From the NCBI RefSeq assembly GCF_009909145.1, contig NZ_JAAAPJ010000007.1, forward strand, positions 1-64,000: DNA of 64,000 bases, given 5' to 3'. The translations under genes and the position numbers were made by a program. Below the pieces are notes generated by a model that saw only the letters and a program-made list of their open reading frames with translations, was not told where the DNA came from and did not search any database. Positions 1 through 9,245 of this stretch are shown here, one piece after another. This DNA comes from Corallococcus silvisoli. GTDB taxonomy: Bacteria; Myxococcota; Myxococcia; Myxococcales; Myxococcaceae. Positions within the stretch are counted from its first letter, which is position 1. Every line of letters starts with the position of its first letter.

Positions 1-156
1 TGTCCACCGGAAGCAGCAGCCACAGCCATACCGCCCAACGTCTCGTCATTCGCATACACGCCTCCCAGCAATGCCCCAGCGAGGGGAGCAAAGGACACAC
101 GTCTGACGTTCAGCTCGGCTTTAGGCCGGCCGCGCGTCATGGTGGGAGTAGTGCGG
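1..156. other. No complete gene; possible short transposase scrap
   Basis: I see no complete gene here. On the minus strand an open frame begins at an ATG at 138-140 and runs off the window edge; its first residues (MTRGRPKAEL) look like the start of IS630-type transposases. The following residues are small and hydrophobic and do not continue that family convincingly. It could be a second transposase scrap beside the IS3 remnant, but ten residues are too few to call it. Confidence 0.3.
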
Positions 157-640
157 AGAAGGCCCGCTTCCCTGTAGCTGCCCCCTGCCGGCACCTGAAC
201 GTCTTCCGGAGCGGTTACTACGCCTGGGCGAAACGACCCGAGTCCGAGAGGAAGAAGTGCGACCGGGCGCTCCAACTCGAAGTGGCAGCCATTCACCAGC
301 AGAGTCGGGGCACGTATGGCGCTCCTCGGGTTCATGCGGAACTCAAAGCGAGGGCCAGCGGGCGGCCCGGAAGCGAGTGGCTCGTCTGACGCGCCAGACG
401 GACCTGCGAGGACGCGCATGGCGTCGCTTCGTGCGGACCACCGACTCCACCCATCGCCACCCGGTGGCACCCAACACCCTGGAAAGGAACTGCCACCCCA
501 GCCAGCACCACCGCGCGAGGGTGGGTGACATCACCTATGTCTGGACCGATGAGGGATGGTTGTACCTGGCGGTGCTGCTGAACCTCTTCAGCCGCAGGGT
601 GGTGGGCGAGAGAGAGGCTGGCAGCGTCGTCAACCTGTCC
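157..640 (+). pseudogene. Degenerate IS3-family transposase (OrfB) remnant
   Basis: Reading in two frames recovers the middle of an IS3-type OrfB integrase. From about 157 a frame gives a YYAW segment, then an IHQQSRGTYGAPRVHAEL segment, typical of the HTH_21 region. A frameshift near 345-355 moves the match to the frame that reads RKRVARLTRQ and then GDITYVWTDEGWLYLAVLLN. The Asp of GDITY is the first catalytic residue of the DDE triad. Homology stops just after SRRVVGE near 610-640, so the second Asp, the Glu and both element ends are missing. The element is therefore dead. It abuts the hydrolase at 728, whose open frame extends back into this remnant, so an automatic caller could wrongly produce one fused protein. 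The IS3 match rests on remembered family motifs, not a search. Confidence 0.8.
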
Positions 641-727
641 ACTGAACCGGAGCAGGCCCACACGCGGATTGACCCTGCGACAGATGCCTCCCTAAGGTGC
701 GGGCTCACCCCTCGAAGGATCATCGGG

Positions 728-2176
728 ATGCATCACCCGTTCGTTGCCGCGCTCTTCTGCGCGCTCCTCACCGCTCCGTTCGCCGCACCGGCCGCCAACA
801 CCGAGCAGACCCGCCGGCTCGACACCCAACTGGAGCGCAACCGCGCTCGCTACGGTATCGCCGGACAGGCCGTGCTGATCCGCCACAACGGCGAACTCGT
901 TTATCAGGCAGCCCGCGGCGAGAAGGACATCCAGAGCCACGCGCCTGTCTCCGCCGATACCGTGTTCGATGCCTATTCGTTGGCCAAGCTGCTCACCAGC
1001 ACCTTGGTGATGCAGCTGGTGGAGCAGGGGCACCTGGACCTGGATGCACCGGTCAGCCAGTACCTGCCGAACCTGCCCGTGGCGTGGCAGACGATCCACG
1101 TGCGCCACTTCCTCAACCACAGCTCCGGCGTTCCGGAGTACTTCGAGATTCACGACGGCATCGTGGCGTCGAAGGGCAACGCCGGCTTCCCGCCCACGCT
1201 GGACGCCGTGTTCGCGAGCCTGTCCGACACGCCGATGCAGTTCGCCACCGGCGGCGGCAACCGTTACACGCAGACCAACTTCCTGGTTCTGACCGCGCTG
1301 CTGCAAGCGCATTACCGCCAGCCCTACGCGGCCATCGTGCGCCAGCGCATCCTGCAGCCACTGCGTCTGCGCAATACCTGGCTGGGGCCATCCGGTGTGC
1401 CGGCCGCACGTCTGGCCACCGCTTACATCGGCAAGGACGGCGCCCTGCAACGGGAAGACGATATCGCCTGGCCGACCTATGCGCAGGGCCACGCCGGACT
1501 GCACACCACCGTCGGCGATCTCGATCGCTTCCTGCAAGCGCTGGCCGCCGGCAAGCTGGTGCGCAGGGCGACGCTGCAGACACTGCTGCAGCCGCAACAG
1601 CTCAGCACTGGCCGCGACAGTGGGTTTGTCAGTGGTTGGGAGACGGGAAGAAGCGGCGCCTACCGGCAGATGGGCCACGACGGCGGCACCCGCGTCCGCG
1701 CGCGCCTGTTGTTCAAGGACACGTTGGCCGGGGACACCTGGACCTTCGTCTATTTCACCAACGGCAGCGCGCGCAATGTCTGGTCGCGCACGCTGGTGGA
1801 CAGCACCATGGCGCAGGTAGCGCCGCGACTGTTTCCGCGCGAGACGCTGTCCGAACGCATGTTCACCCACGCCCTCTCCGACGATGGCAGCGACGATGCG
1901 GCGCTGAAGACCTGGCTGCGTGACGGCAGCGGCATCACCGCAGACGACCTGGAGCGAGAGCTCAACGGCGCCGGCTATGCCATCCGCGAGAACCTCGGCA
2001 ATCGCCCGGCGTTGAAGGTGTTCACCCTCAACACCCAGCTCCATCCGCAATCGGCCAACGCCTGGGACAGCCTGGCCGAGTGCCACGCCGCGCTGGGGGA
2101 TGCGGCAACCGCCGCCGAGCTGTACGCGAAGTCGCGGCAACTGGCCGAGGCAGCGAAGGCGAAGCCACAACCGTAG
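728..2176 (+). CDS. Secreted serine hydrolase, beta-lactamase/class C fold
   Basis: A 482-residue protein with an N-terminal signal peptide (hydrophobic run VAALFCALLTAPFAAPA). The beta-lactamase-like domain shows SLAK at residues 84-87, giving the nucleophile Ser and general-base Lys of SxxK enzymes. YTQTN lies where YxN is usual and HDGG where the KTG/HxG box is expected. The last 100 residues contain a helical, TPR-like stretch. Enzymes of this shape include D-Ala-D-Ala carboxypeptidases, esterases and peptidases; the substrate cannot be told. I start at the ATG before the signal peptide rather than at the longer frame, whose first 157 residues are transposase remnant. Codon use is looser than its neighbours (more T- and A-ending codons), and it sits beside IS debris, so I infer horizontal acquisition, possibly from a gammaproteobacterium. 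Confidence 0.8.
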   Translation: MHHPFVAALFCALLTAPFAAPAANTEQTRRLDTQLERNRARYGIAGQAVLIRHNGELVYQAARGEKDIQSHAPVSADTVFDAYSLAKLLTSTLVMQLVEQGHLDLDAPVSQYLPNLPVAWQTIHVRHFLNHSSGVPEYFEIHDGIVASKGNAGFPPTLDAVFASLSDTPMQFATGGGNRYTQTNFLVLTALLQAHYRQPYAAIVRQRILQPLRLRNTWLGPSGVPAARLATAYIGKDGALQREDDIAWPTYAQGHAGLHTTVGDLDRFLQALAAGKLVRRATLQTLLQPQQLSTGRDSGFVSGWETGRSGAYRQMGHDGGTRVRARLLFKDTLAGDTWTFVYFTNGSARNVWSRTLVDSTMAQVAPRLFPRETLSERMFTHALSDDGSDDAALKTWLRDGSGITADDLERELNGAGYAIRENLGNRPALKVFTLNTQLHPQSANAWDSLAECHAALGDAATAAELYAKSRQLAEAAKAKPQP

Positions 2177-2273
2177 GACTCTCCACGGAACGGACCGGGA
2201 TGGCGTCCCGTGCGAAACCAGGGCGACAGGTGGGCACCGACGCGTCCCAGGGAGGCGCCGGTGCCCCTTCGCC

Positions 2274-3161
2274 TCACGGGGTGAAGTATCCGCTGTCTCG
2301 CATGTCTTTCAGGAGCCCCGACTCCCTCGGTTGCCAGCCCATGGCGTCGCGGGTGCGGGCGCTGGAGGTGGGGTTGTCGATGGCGACGAAGGCCGCCATC
2401 CAGTCGAAGTGCGCGGGCGCTTCGTCCGCGGTGATGCCACGGACAGGAATGCCCAGCCCCTCACCGAGGGTCCCGGCGATGTCGCGCATCGGGATGCCCT
2501 CCTCCGCCGTGGCGTGCAGGGGCGTGCCGGGAGCGGCCTTCTCGAGCGCCAGCCGGAACAGCCTCGCCGCGTCCAGCCGGTGGACCGATGGCCAGCGGTT
2601 CGCGCCTTCACCCACGAACGCGGCGAAGCCCTTGCGACGGGCCGTGGCGATCAGCGCGGGCACGAAGCCGTGGTCGCCCGCGCCATGCACGGAGGGCGGA
2701 AGCCGCACGACGCTGGCCCGCACGCCGCGACCGGCCGACGCCAGGACGAGCTTCTCCGCCGCGGCGCGAGGGCTCTCAGGCAGCGGCGCGTCTGCCTCCG
2801 TGCGGAGCTGGCCGGGCCCGAGCAGCGCGGTGCCGGACGTGGAGACAAAGGGCTTGCCCGAACCCTCCAGCGCGCTGGCCAGGGCCTCGACCGCCCGCCG
2901 GTCCGTCTCCGCGGCGGCCACATAGGCGGAGAAGTCGTGGATGAAGGCCGTGTGAATCACCCCATCACACGCCCGGGCCGCGGCGGCCAGCCCCGAGGTA
3001 TCCGACAGCTCGCCGCGCAGCGCCTCGGCTCCCTCCTTCGCCAGCTTGCTGGCCGCCTCGTCGCTGCGCGCCAGCCCGAGCACCTGATGCCCGTTCGCCA
3101 GCAGCTCGCGCACGATCGCCGAGCCGATGAAGCCCGTCGCTCCCGTCAAGAACACCCGCAT
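2274..3161 (-). CDS. Atypical SDR, NAD(P)-dependent epimerase/reductase
   Basis: A 295-residue extended/atypical short-chain dehydrogenase. The N-terminus has the Rossmann glycine motif TGATGFIGSAIV at residues 7-18 and an RSDEAASKL segment that should contact NADP ribose phosphate. The mid-region has VIHTAFIHDF and a Ser-Thr-rich TSGTALLG segment where the catalytic Ser/Thr lies, but no clear YxxxK, as is common in atypical members. It has no signal peptide, so it is cytoplasmic. An AAGGAGG ribosome site seven bases before the ATG supports this start. It follows an MmyB-type regulator on the same strand with a 136-base gap. Such regulators are often paired with SDR genes, so control of this gene by that regulator is likely but inferred. 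Substrate unknown. Confidence 0.85.
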   Translation of the reverse strand: MRVFLTGATGFIGSAIVRELLANGHQVLGLARSDEAASKLAKEGAEALRGELSDTSGLAAAARACDGVIHTAFIHDFSAYVAAAETDRRAVEALASALEGSGKPFVSTSGTALLGPGQLRTEADAPLPESPRAAAEKLVLASAGRGVRASVVRLPPSVHGAGDHGFVPALIATARRKGFAAFVGEGANRWPSVHRLDAARLFRLALEKAAPGTPLHATAEEGIPMRDIAGTLGEGLGIPVRGITADEAPAHFDWMAAFVAIDNPTSSARTRDAMGWQPRESGLLKDMRDSGYFTP

Positions 3162-3297
3162 GACGACCTCCTTGAGTCAGACGTTGGAGATCCCTGGGTA
3201 CATTTGGAACGGCGCCGGAAAAAGCCGTGGGCTTATACGGGTATACCGACCACCTGGATGCGCCCGGGGCCGCCCGTGCGGTCCCGGCGGATGGGCC

Positions 3298-4119
3298 TCA
3301 GCCCAGGACGAGCGACCGGACCCGCTCCATGTCGTCAGGGGTCACGGGCGTGTAGATGACCAGCCCAAGGTCGGGCTGGTTGTCGACCGCGAAGGACGAA
3401 TAGTCGAGCGCGAGCGTGCCGACCCGCGGGTGCTCGACGTACTTCGTCCCTTCGCCATGGGCGCTGACGTCATTGTCGAACCACATCGCCGCGAAGTCGG
3501 CGCTCGAACGGCACAGCTCGTCCACCAGCGCCCGAGCGTTCTCATGGGCCCCAGCCCGGGCCGTCTCCAGCCGGAACGCCGCCACCGCCAGGCGCGCGTG
3601 ACTCTCCCAATGCACGGGTCTGGCCCGAACGTGAGGATCGCGGAAGAGCAGGCGCAGGATGTTCCGCTGCCCGGGCGGGAGCGCCGCGTAGTCGGTCAGC
3701 ACCGCCACCGCGGCGCGGTTCCAGGCGACGACGTCCCATGCGGAGGTCTTGACGTAGGCCGGGCTGAACTCCAGTGAGTCCAGCACCCGCTGGAGCCGCG
3801 GCGTGACGCTCCCGGGCTCCTGGTAGCGCACTTCCGGCTGACGGCGCTGGGCCAGGAGGAAGAGGTGTTCGCGCTCGGCGGGGGTCAGCATCAGCGCGCG
3901 GGCGACCCGCTCGAGGACGTCCGCCGAGGGGGCTCCGCCCCGGCCCTGTTCGAGCCACGTGTACCAGGTGGCGCTCACATTGGCGCGCTGGGCGACTTCT
4001 TCCCGCCGCAGGCCTCGCGTCCGTCTTCGCGTCGAGCCGAAGCCGAAGGCCACCGGATCCAACTTCGCGCGGCGATCCTTCAGGAAGATTCCAAGCAGGT
4101 TCTCGTGGGGTGTCGTCAT
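3298..4119 (-). CDS. HTH regulator with MmyB-type ligand-binding domain
   Basis: A 273-residue regulator. Residues 1-75 form an XRE-type helix-turn-helix, with the family RRRTRGLRREEVA and YTWLEQGR segments. The remainder matches the MmyB-like PAS-fold ligand-binding domain, seen in SAWDVVAWNRAA, RNILRLLFRDP and the C-terminal LGLVIYTP. I chose the ATG that gives MTTPHENLLG; an upstream ATG would add 13 residues outside the family pattern. It lies upstream of the SDR on the same strand, so it may control both itself and the SDR. In other bacteria these regulators bind fatty-acid-like molecules; the ligand here is unknown. Confidence 0.88.
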   Translation of the reverse strand: MTTPHENLLGIFLKDRRAKLDPVAFGFGSTRRRTRGLRREEVAQRANVSATWYTWLEQGRGGAPSADVLERVARALMLTPAEREHLFLLAQRRQPEVRYQEPGSVTPRLQRVLDSLEFSPAYVKTSAWDVVAWNRAAVAVLTDYAALPPGQRNILRLLFRDPHVRARPVHWESHARLAVAAFRLETARAGAHENARALVDELCRSSADFAAMWFDNDVSAHGEGTKYVEHPRVGTLALDYSSFAVDNQPDLGLVIYTPVTPDDMERVRSLVLG

Positions 4120-4415
4120 GCTCGGCCGGTTGGTCGCTCCATCGAGGATGTCTGCCATTGTAGAGCCAGGGACGTGTCACAGCAATGCGTCTCATCCCCG
4201 CGCTCGGAGGGCATCCGGCCGCTGAACCCGTGGATGAAGGCGCACGGCTTCGACCGTCGTCGAGACCCGTCATTGCAAGAATCCCGGTGGAGACTTCGTT
4301 CGGCCCGTGGAGTCGCGGCGGGCCTGCACACGGCGCGTCGCGGTGGAGGCGGAGGGACCGGTGGGTGTGAGGGATTGGGTTGGGAGATGTCAGTCCTCCA
4401 TGCCAAGGTCCCAGC

Positions 4416-5390
4416 ATGGTCCGTCCTGTTGGCGTCCCGATGCTGTCGACCCTCGTGTTGTTCTCCTTCTTCGCCGGATGTTCGGAGTCCGAGTGCACGG
4501 AGGATCGCGATTGTGCATCCCGTGGGCCGGACATCGTCTGCGTCGATTCGCTCTGTGTTCAGTCCTCCATGCCGGACGCGGGGCGCGCGGACAGCGGTGT
4601 GCGCGATGCGGGGGAGCAGGGGGACGCCGGTGAGGACGATGCGGGGACCGGTGACGCGGGCGTCGATGACGCAGGGGTGAGCGACGCGGGCGTCAACGAT
4701 GCAGGGGTGAGCGACGCGGGCGTCAACGATGCAGGGGTGCGCGACGCGGGCACGGATGGAGGGGCTCCCTCGCGGGAGGCTTCGCTGCGCATCACGGAGA
4801 TCAACCCCTCCGGCCAGCGGGACCTCATCGAACTGGTGGCCATCACCGGCGGGGCGCTGACCAACATCTCCCTCCGGGAGCTGACCAACTCCGGCTTCAG
4901 CTTCACCTTCCCCCAGGGTTATTCGGTGGCGGATGGGGCCGTGCTGGTGCTCCACCTTGGAGGCTCCTGCACCGACGCACCCGGTGCTCCGGCCTCTTGT
5001 GGCCAGACCGCGCCGTTCAGCGCCCAGGCCTGGGACTTCAGCATGCCGGGCGCGCTGAGCTATTCGGGCAAGGTCTTTGAACTCCTGGCGGCGGATGGCT
5101 CGCCCGTCGACGGTGTTCCCTTCGTCAAGGCCTCCGGCGCGATGCCCGATGAAGCGGTCGCCGCGGTCCAGCGGCTGCAAGCGGATCGGGTCTGGGATCC
5201 AACCCCCTGCGTCCACAATCCACAGACGGGCTTCGCCAAGGACCTCTACTGCCGCAACATCGCGGCGGATTGGTCCGGTCTGGGCGCGGACCTCAGCGTC
5301 ATGCGCATTGGCGGCGCCACTCCGCTCGCGGTCCCCGGAACCGCGAAGCAGTGGAGTGGTCCCCTGCCTTCGCGCTGGGGCACCTACTGA
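4416..5390 (+). CDS. Lipoprotein with Asp-Ala-Gly linker and lamin-tail domain
   Basis: A protein of about 324 residues with a lipoprotein signal ending in the lipobox FFAGC. A short cysteine-rich segment follows (CTEDRDC ... CVDSLC), of the kind often found after the lipid anchor in myxobacterial surface proteins. A 40-60-residue linker built on DAG/DAGV repeats then leads to a lamin-tail domain of about 190 residues (LRITEINPSG, DLIELVAITGG, VLVLHLGG, WDFSMPGAL). Lamin-tail domains in bacterial exported proteins are thought to be adhesive or surface-display modules. An ATG at 4440 is an alternative start. The gene resembles a shorter version of the lipoprotein at 9246-11261. No catalytic domain is visible. 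Confidence 0.85.
   Translation: MVRPVGVPMLSTLVLFSFFAGCSESECTEDRDCASRGPDIVCVDSLCVQSSMPDAGRADSGVRDAGEQGDAGEDDAGTGDAGVDDAGVSDAGVNDAGVSDAGVNDAGVRDAGTDGGAPSREASLRITEINPSGQRDLIELVAITGGALTNISLRELTNSGFSFTFPQGYSVADGAVLVLHLGGSCTDAPGAPASCGQTAPFSAQAWDFSMPGALSYSGKVFELLAADGSPVDGVPFVKASGAMPDEAVAAVQRLQADRVWDPTPCVHNPQTGFAKDLYCRNIAADWSGLGADLSVMRIGGATPLAVPGTAKQWSGPLPSRWGTY
4666..4755 (+). repeat. 30-bp tandem repeat coding for the DAGV linker
   Basis: A 30-base unit coding for a DAGVSDAGVN-type decapeptide occurs about three times, the copies at 4681 and 4711 being almost identical. Repeats of this kind expand and contract easily, so linker length may vary between strains. Confidence 0.85.
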
Positions 5391-5597
5391 CCCAAAGGCT
5401 TGCAGCGCCCGCCTGCCTGTCCCCCTGCCAGGAAGGACGGATTCCCCGCGAGCCGGGCCCGTGCCGCCGCGTCCAAGGTTCCCGGAGGCGCCCGTCGTTC
5501 GCATGTTTCCGGTGGGGATGCTGGGCTCGCGCTGTCGGGGGAAAAGGGATGCCTCGGTGGATGCGGGCCCCGTTGCACGACGCGGGAGACGTGACCG

Positions 5598-6137
5598 ATG
5601 CGGAGACTGCGCGGAGCGGCGGGCCTGCTGCTGATGGGCCTTGCGGGAGGTGGAGTCCTGTCGGCGTGTCACGGCGGAGACTCGAAGCCGGAGGGGCCCT
5701 CCGCGAGTCACCGCGAGGGGCGCTCGGAGGTGCTGCGCGGGCTGATGGCCTCGAAGCAGAACGTGGACCCGGCCGCGCTGAAGGCGGCGGGCGCGCAGGC
5801 GAAGAACGCTGGGGCCCCCACGCAGCCTGAGCCCCCGGGAACTGGCGGCTCCGGCCGGCCAGAGACCCAGGAGTGGGCCGCGGGCAAGGTGTCCTGGGTG
5901 GGGGACGACGAGGTGCTCTTCGTGGACGGCCAGGGGCAGGAGCGCGAGGTCCGCGTGGATCAAAACACCCGGCTGCGCAGGAACGACGACAACGCCCAGC
6001 TGCGCGACCTGATGGAGGGCGATGAGCTCCGCGTCACCTACGATGACACCCGCGAGGGATGGATTGCCCGGGACGTGGACGTCGTGTCCGTGCCCAGGCC
6101 TCCTCCCCCCAATCCCGAGTCCCCGCCGCTGCGCTGA
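5598..6137 (+). CDS. Small lipoprotein, DUF5666-like beta domain
   Basis: A 179-residue predicted lipoprotein: hydrophobic signal and lipobox VLSAC near residue 24, then a Pro/Gly-rich linker. A compact beta-rich domain occupies residues 90-165 (GKVSWVGDDEVLFVDGQGQE, then TRLRRNDDNAQL and LMEGDELRVTYDD). The alternation of short strands with a bound on strength of effect recalls DUF5666-type OB-like folds, but I would not insist. The protein ends in a proline-rich tail (PPPPNPESPP). It lies alone between two unrelated exported proteins, with 20 bases to the convergent gene downstream. Function unknown. Confidence 0.75.
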   Translation: MRRLRGAAGLLLMGLAGGGVLSACHGGDSKPEGPSASHREGRSEVLRGLMASKQNVDPAALKAAGAQAKNAGAPTQPEPPGTGGSGRPETQEWAAGKVSWVGDDEVLFVDGQGQEREVRVDQNTRLRRNDDNAQLRDLMEGDELRVTYDDTREGWIARDVDVVSVPRPPPPNPESPPLR

Positions 6138-6158
6138 GCCGGCCTGCCGCGCCGCGAC

Positions 6159-9059
6159 TCAGAAGGCGCCGCCATCCGCGCGCCGGCCCGGCGAGGACGG
6201 GAGCCCCGGAGGCAACGTGGTGTGCAGCACGAAGCCCGCGTCCGGCGTCAGGTCCGGCGAGCGGTTGATGGACACGGCGTCCACGGTGCTGGAGTACGAG
6301 AGGAAGTCCACGATGCCGCCGTCGACGCGCTTGAGCTGCACGCTGTCCGAGGTGTTGTTGAGGCTCAGCGTGCCACTGGAGGCCGCGACGGTGTTGGGCG
6401 TGCCGGGCGTGAAGCCCGCGGTCCCACCGAAGACCACCATCGCCCGGCCTGGCGGAACCACGGTGCCCGCGGCGAAGACGTGCCGGGAGGCCATGGCGTC
6501 CCAGAGGCTCCAGCCAGACAGGTCCACGGGCGCGGGGCCCGCGTTGTAGACCTCCACGAACTCGTGCGCGGTGCCGCCCGGGAGCGCGGGCTCGTTGGCC
6601 AGCACCTCGTTGATGATCACCCGGGGCTGGGCGCGCGTGAACCAGATGGCGCCAGGGCTCATGTCGAAGCGCGACGCGCTCGCCGTGTCCACCACGCGCA
6701 CGCGCACCGTGGCGCTCTCCCTGTCGGGCACGGTCCACACGTACCTGCCCGCGTCCGCGCGCATCGAGGGGACCACGACGCTCCACTGTTCACCGCCGTC
6801 ATACGAGGCCTCCAGGCGCACGGTGTCCATGCCCATGGCGTGCCACGCGAACGTGAGCGTCTCACCCGCGAGGAAGGTGCCGCTCAGGGGCGAGGTGAGC
6901 CGCACGCGCGGACCCGGGGGGCCGCTGAAGTCGTAGCGGGTGAGCACGGGGTAGTGGTCGCTGACGGTGTGCGCGTAGTCGGGGATCGTCGCGTCGGGGC
7001 GGAGCACCTGGACGGTGCCGGGCACGGCCTCCACGGCCACCTCGTCGGTGACGAGCGTGTGGTCGATGACGTCGTTGTACTCCGTGGTGGTGCGGATGTT
7101 GGCGTCCGTCAGCACCCGGGTGAGGAACGTGTAGTGCGTGGGGTCGTCGAGGAAGTTCGCGTACGGGGTGGCCAGCGCGACGCCGTTCTGCACGGAGATG
7201 GAGTGGTCCAGGTCGTCATTCCAGTCGCCGATGACGAGCACGCGTGCCTCGGGCAGCCACTGGTCCAGGTAGCCCTTGAGCGCCACCGCGGACCGCTGGC
7301 GCTGCCCGTAGGACGTCAGGTCCTCGAAGGCCTTCATGTGCACGACGATGACCACCAGCGGCGCGTCCTCGCCGTGGATGCGGGTGGTGAAGTCCACGCG
7401 CAGGGGCGGGCGTCCTCCGAAGTCCGCGGCCTGCGCGGTGAGGATGATCTGCGCGCTCCGGTACGTGAGCGTGCTGTCGTAGAGGATGCCCGGCTTCTGC
7501 TCGCCGGCGGAGTACATCGACGTGCCGCTGAGGACGTAGGTGGAGTTGTTGGCGAGGAAGCCGCTGTAGCCGGGCAGCCCCGCCTTGAGCGTGTTGAAGT
7601 CCACGGTGTCCACCATCTCCACCAGGCCCCACACCTGGGCGCTCGCGGCGCCGATGACGTCCCGGGCCCCCGCGACCTGGAGGTCGTCGGGCACGCCGCC
7701 GTCGGAGGTGGAGTGCGCCGGGCCCTGGTTGGGTGCTCCGAACCACTCCAGGTTCCAGTGGCCCACGGTGAACAGGCTCGGGGGTGGCAGCACCGTCAGG
7801 GGCAGCTGGCGTGACGCCGTCCTGCCGTCCGCGTCGCGCACGGTGACGGTGAGGCTCACGCTTCCCGCTGCGGTGGGCGTGCCGGAGAGGGCGCCATCCG
7901 CCGCGAGCGTCAGTCCCGCGGCCAGCGTGCCGGTGAAGCTCCAGGTGAGCGGCGGGCGCGCCCCGGACGCGGCGAGCGTCGCGGCGTAGGGCTCTCCCAC
8001 GCGTCCGTCCACGAGCCCCACGGTCTTCACCTCGAGGGTGCTGGAGATGACGGACAGGACGAGCTCGCGCGAGGCCGTGCGGCCGTTCACGTCGGTGGCG
8101 GTGAGGGTGAAGGCCGCGCCCTCGCTCTTGGGAGTGCCCGACAGGACGCCCGCAGTCGACAGGCTGAGGCCCGAGGGCAGCGAGCCCGAGGTCACGGACC
8201 ACGCGAACGGGGCCCGGCCTCCGGTGGCGGACAGCGTGACGCTGTAGGGCCGGGCTTCGGTGGCCTCCGGCAGGGAGAGCAGGGCGATGGCGGGCGGCGT
8301 GAAGACAGACAGGCCATGCGTCCACGAGGCCGTGCGGCCCGAGTCCTGGACGCCCACCGTGAAGTCATACAGCCCCGGCGACGTGGGCGTCCCGGACAGG
8401 CTCCCGCTGGCGTCGAGTCGCAGACCCGAGGGCGCGGGCTGGGGGCCCAGGCTCCAGCGTTGGGAGGGCGTTCCGTTCGGGATGCGGAAGGTCCAGCCAT
8501 AGGGTTCGGAGACGTAGGCGTCCGGCAGCGCGGCGAACACGGTGCCTGTCACCTGGAGGGACACCGCTCCCTCGACGCGGGCGCCCCGGGCGTCCAGCAC
8601 CTCGACGGTGAAGCCGCCGGAGCCGGCGAAGCGGGGCGTGCCGCTCAGCGCGCCATCGGAGGTGAGCGTGAGCCCTTCCACGGGCGCGCCCAGCGTCACC
8701 CGCCACGTATAGGGCGCCTCTCCACCGGAAGCCATCAGCACGGCGCGGTAGGGCAGGCCCACCTCGGCCGGAGTCAGGCCCTGGGGCGCGATTCCCAACT
8801 CGGTGATGTTGCTGCCGCCGTCGCCAGACGGGCCGCCGTCCGTGATGCCGCCATCGCCAGACGGGCCGCCATCGCCAGACGGGCCGCCATCGCCAGACGG
8901 GCCGCCATCCCTGACGCCGCCATCGTCAGACGGGCCGCCATCGGTGACGCCGCCATCGCCAGACGGGCCGCCAACTGGAGGCGGCACTGGCGGAGAGGCG
9001 CTGGGACAGGCGACGAGGACGAGGGCGAGCAGCGCGGCGACGATGCGAGACAGGGGCAT
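6159..9059 (-). CDS. Large lipoprotein: Ig-like repeats, EEP phosphatase, lamin tail
   Basis: A predicted lipoprotein of about 966 residues (lipobox LVLVAC) starting at the ATG directly before the signal peptide; the longer frame adds a tail without signal character. In order: a GGPSGDGG repeat linker; four cadherin/Ig-like putative-Ig domains, each with a variant of LPSGLSLSTAGVLSGTP; an endonuclease/exonuclease/phosphatase domain (NLEWFG, IVVHMKAFED, VIGDWNDDLDHS, VSDHYPVLTRY, carrying the Asn/Glu, Asp-Asn and Asp-His metal and catalytic residues); a beta-sandwich; and a C-terminal lamin-tail domain (VIINEVLANEP, EFVEVYNAG). I infer a surface-anchored nuclease or phosphodiesterase held on a stalk, possibly for extracellular DNA degradation or predation. 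The substrate is not shown by the sequence. Confidence 0.85.
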   Translation of the reverse strand: MPLSRIVAALLALVLVACPSASPPVPPPVGGPSGDGGVTDGGPSDDGGVRDGGPSGDGGPSGDGGPSGDGGITDGGPSGDGGSNITELGIAPQGLTPAEVGLPYRAVLMASGGEAPYTWRVTLGAPVEGLTLTSDGALSGTPRFAGSGGFTVEVLDARGARVEGAVSLQVTGTVFAALPDAYVSEPYGWTFRIPNGTPSQRWSLGPQPAPSGLRLDASGSLSGTPTSPGLYDFTVGVQDSGRTASWTHGLSVFTPPAIALLSLPEATEARPYSVTLSATGGRAPFAWSVTSGSLPSGLSLSTAGVLSGTPKSEGAAFTLTATDVNGRTASRELVLSVISSTLEVKTVGLVDGRVGEPYAATLAASGARPPLTWSFTGTLAAGLTLAADGALSGTPTAAGSVSLTVTVRDADGRTASRQLPLTVLPPPSLFTVGHWNLEWFGAPNQGPAHSTSDGGVPDDLQVAGARDVIGAASAQVWGLVEMVDTVDFNTLKAGLPGYSGFLANNSTYVLSGTSMYSAGEQKPGILYDSTLTYRSAQIILTAQAADFGGRPPLRVDFTTRIHGEDAPLVVIVVHMKAFEDLTSYGQRQRSAVALKGYLDQWLPEARVLVIGDWNDDLDHSISVQNGVALATPYANFLDDPTHYTFLTRVLTDANIRTTTEYNDVIDHTLVTDEVAVEAVPGTVQVLRPDATIPDYAHTVSDHYPVLTRYDFSGPPGPRVRLTSPLSGTFLAGETLTFAWHAMGMDTVRLEASYDGGEQWSVVVPSMRADAGRYVWTVPDRESATVRVRVVDTASASRFDMSPGAIWFTRAQPRVIINEVLANEPALPGGTAHEFVEVYNAGPAPVDLSGWSLWDAMASRHVFAAGTVVPPGRAMVVFGGTAGFTPGTPNTVAASSGTLSLNNTSDSVQLKRVDGGIVDFLSYSSTVDAVSINRSPDLTPDAGFVLHTTLPPGLPSSPGRRADGGAF
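8814..8980 (-). repeat. 18-bp repeats coding for the PSGDGG linker
   Basis: Near-identical 18-base units code for repeated Gly-Pro-Ser-Gly-Asp-Gly after the lipobox of the large lipoprotein. The repeats should form a flexible, acidic stalk between the lipid anchor and the Ig-like domains. Confidence 0.85.
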
Positions 9060-9182
9060 GAGAAGAACGATCCGGGCCGGGCGCCAGGAAGGAGCCGCGG
9101 GCTCGGAGACATGGCCCACCGCGATGACGGGCGGCGCGTCCCGACGGGCGGGAGCGTGACACATCACCCCGCCGCCAAGAAG

Positions 9183-9218
9183 AAGGGCCGCGCTCCCCAG
9201 GTGGAGAGCGCGGCCCTT
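9183..9218 (-). terminator. Hairpin terminator after the lamin-tail lipoprotein
   Basis: A perfect 13-bp inverted repeat (arms 9183-9195 and 9206-9218, 10-base loop) lies 28 bases beyond the stop of the gene ending at 9246. On the minus strand it is followed by a pyrimidine-rich CTTCTT stretch rather than a long U-run. It should end that transcript before the next gene begins at 9059. Confidence 0.8.
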
Positions 9219-9245
9219 GTCACTTCAGACGTTCAGCGAAGGCGA

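Noticed and set aside
257..730. Transposase remnant and hydrolase as one 639-residue fusion
   Set aside because: The first 157 residues are partly out-of-frame IS sequence and the hydrolase has its own ATG and signal peptide.
692..2170. 492-codon minus-strand frame over the serine hydrolase
   Set aside because: No motifs; the plus strand shows signal peptide and SxxK box.
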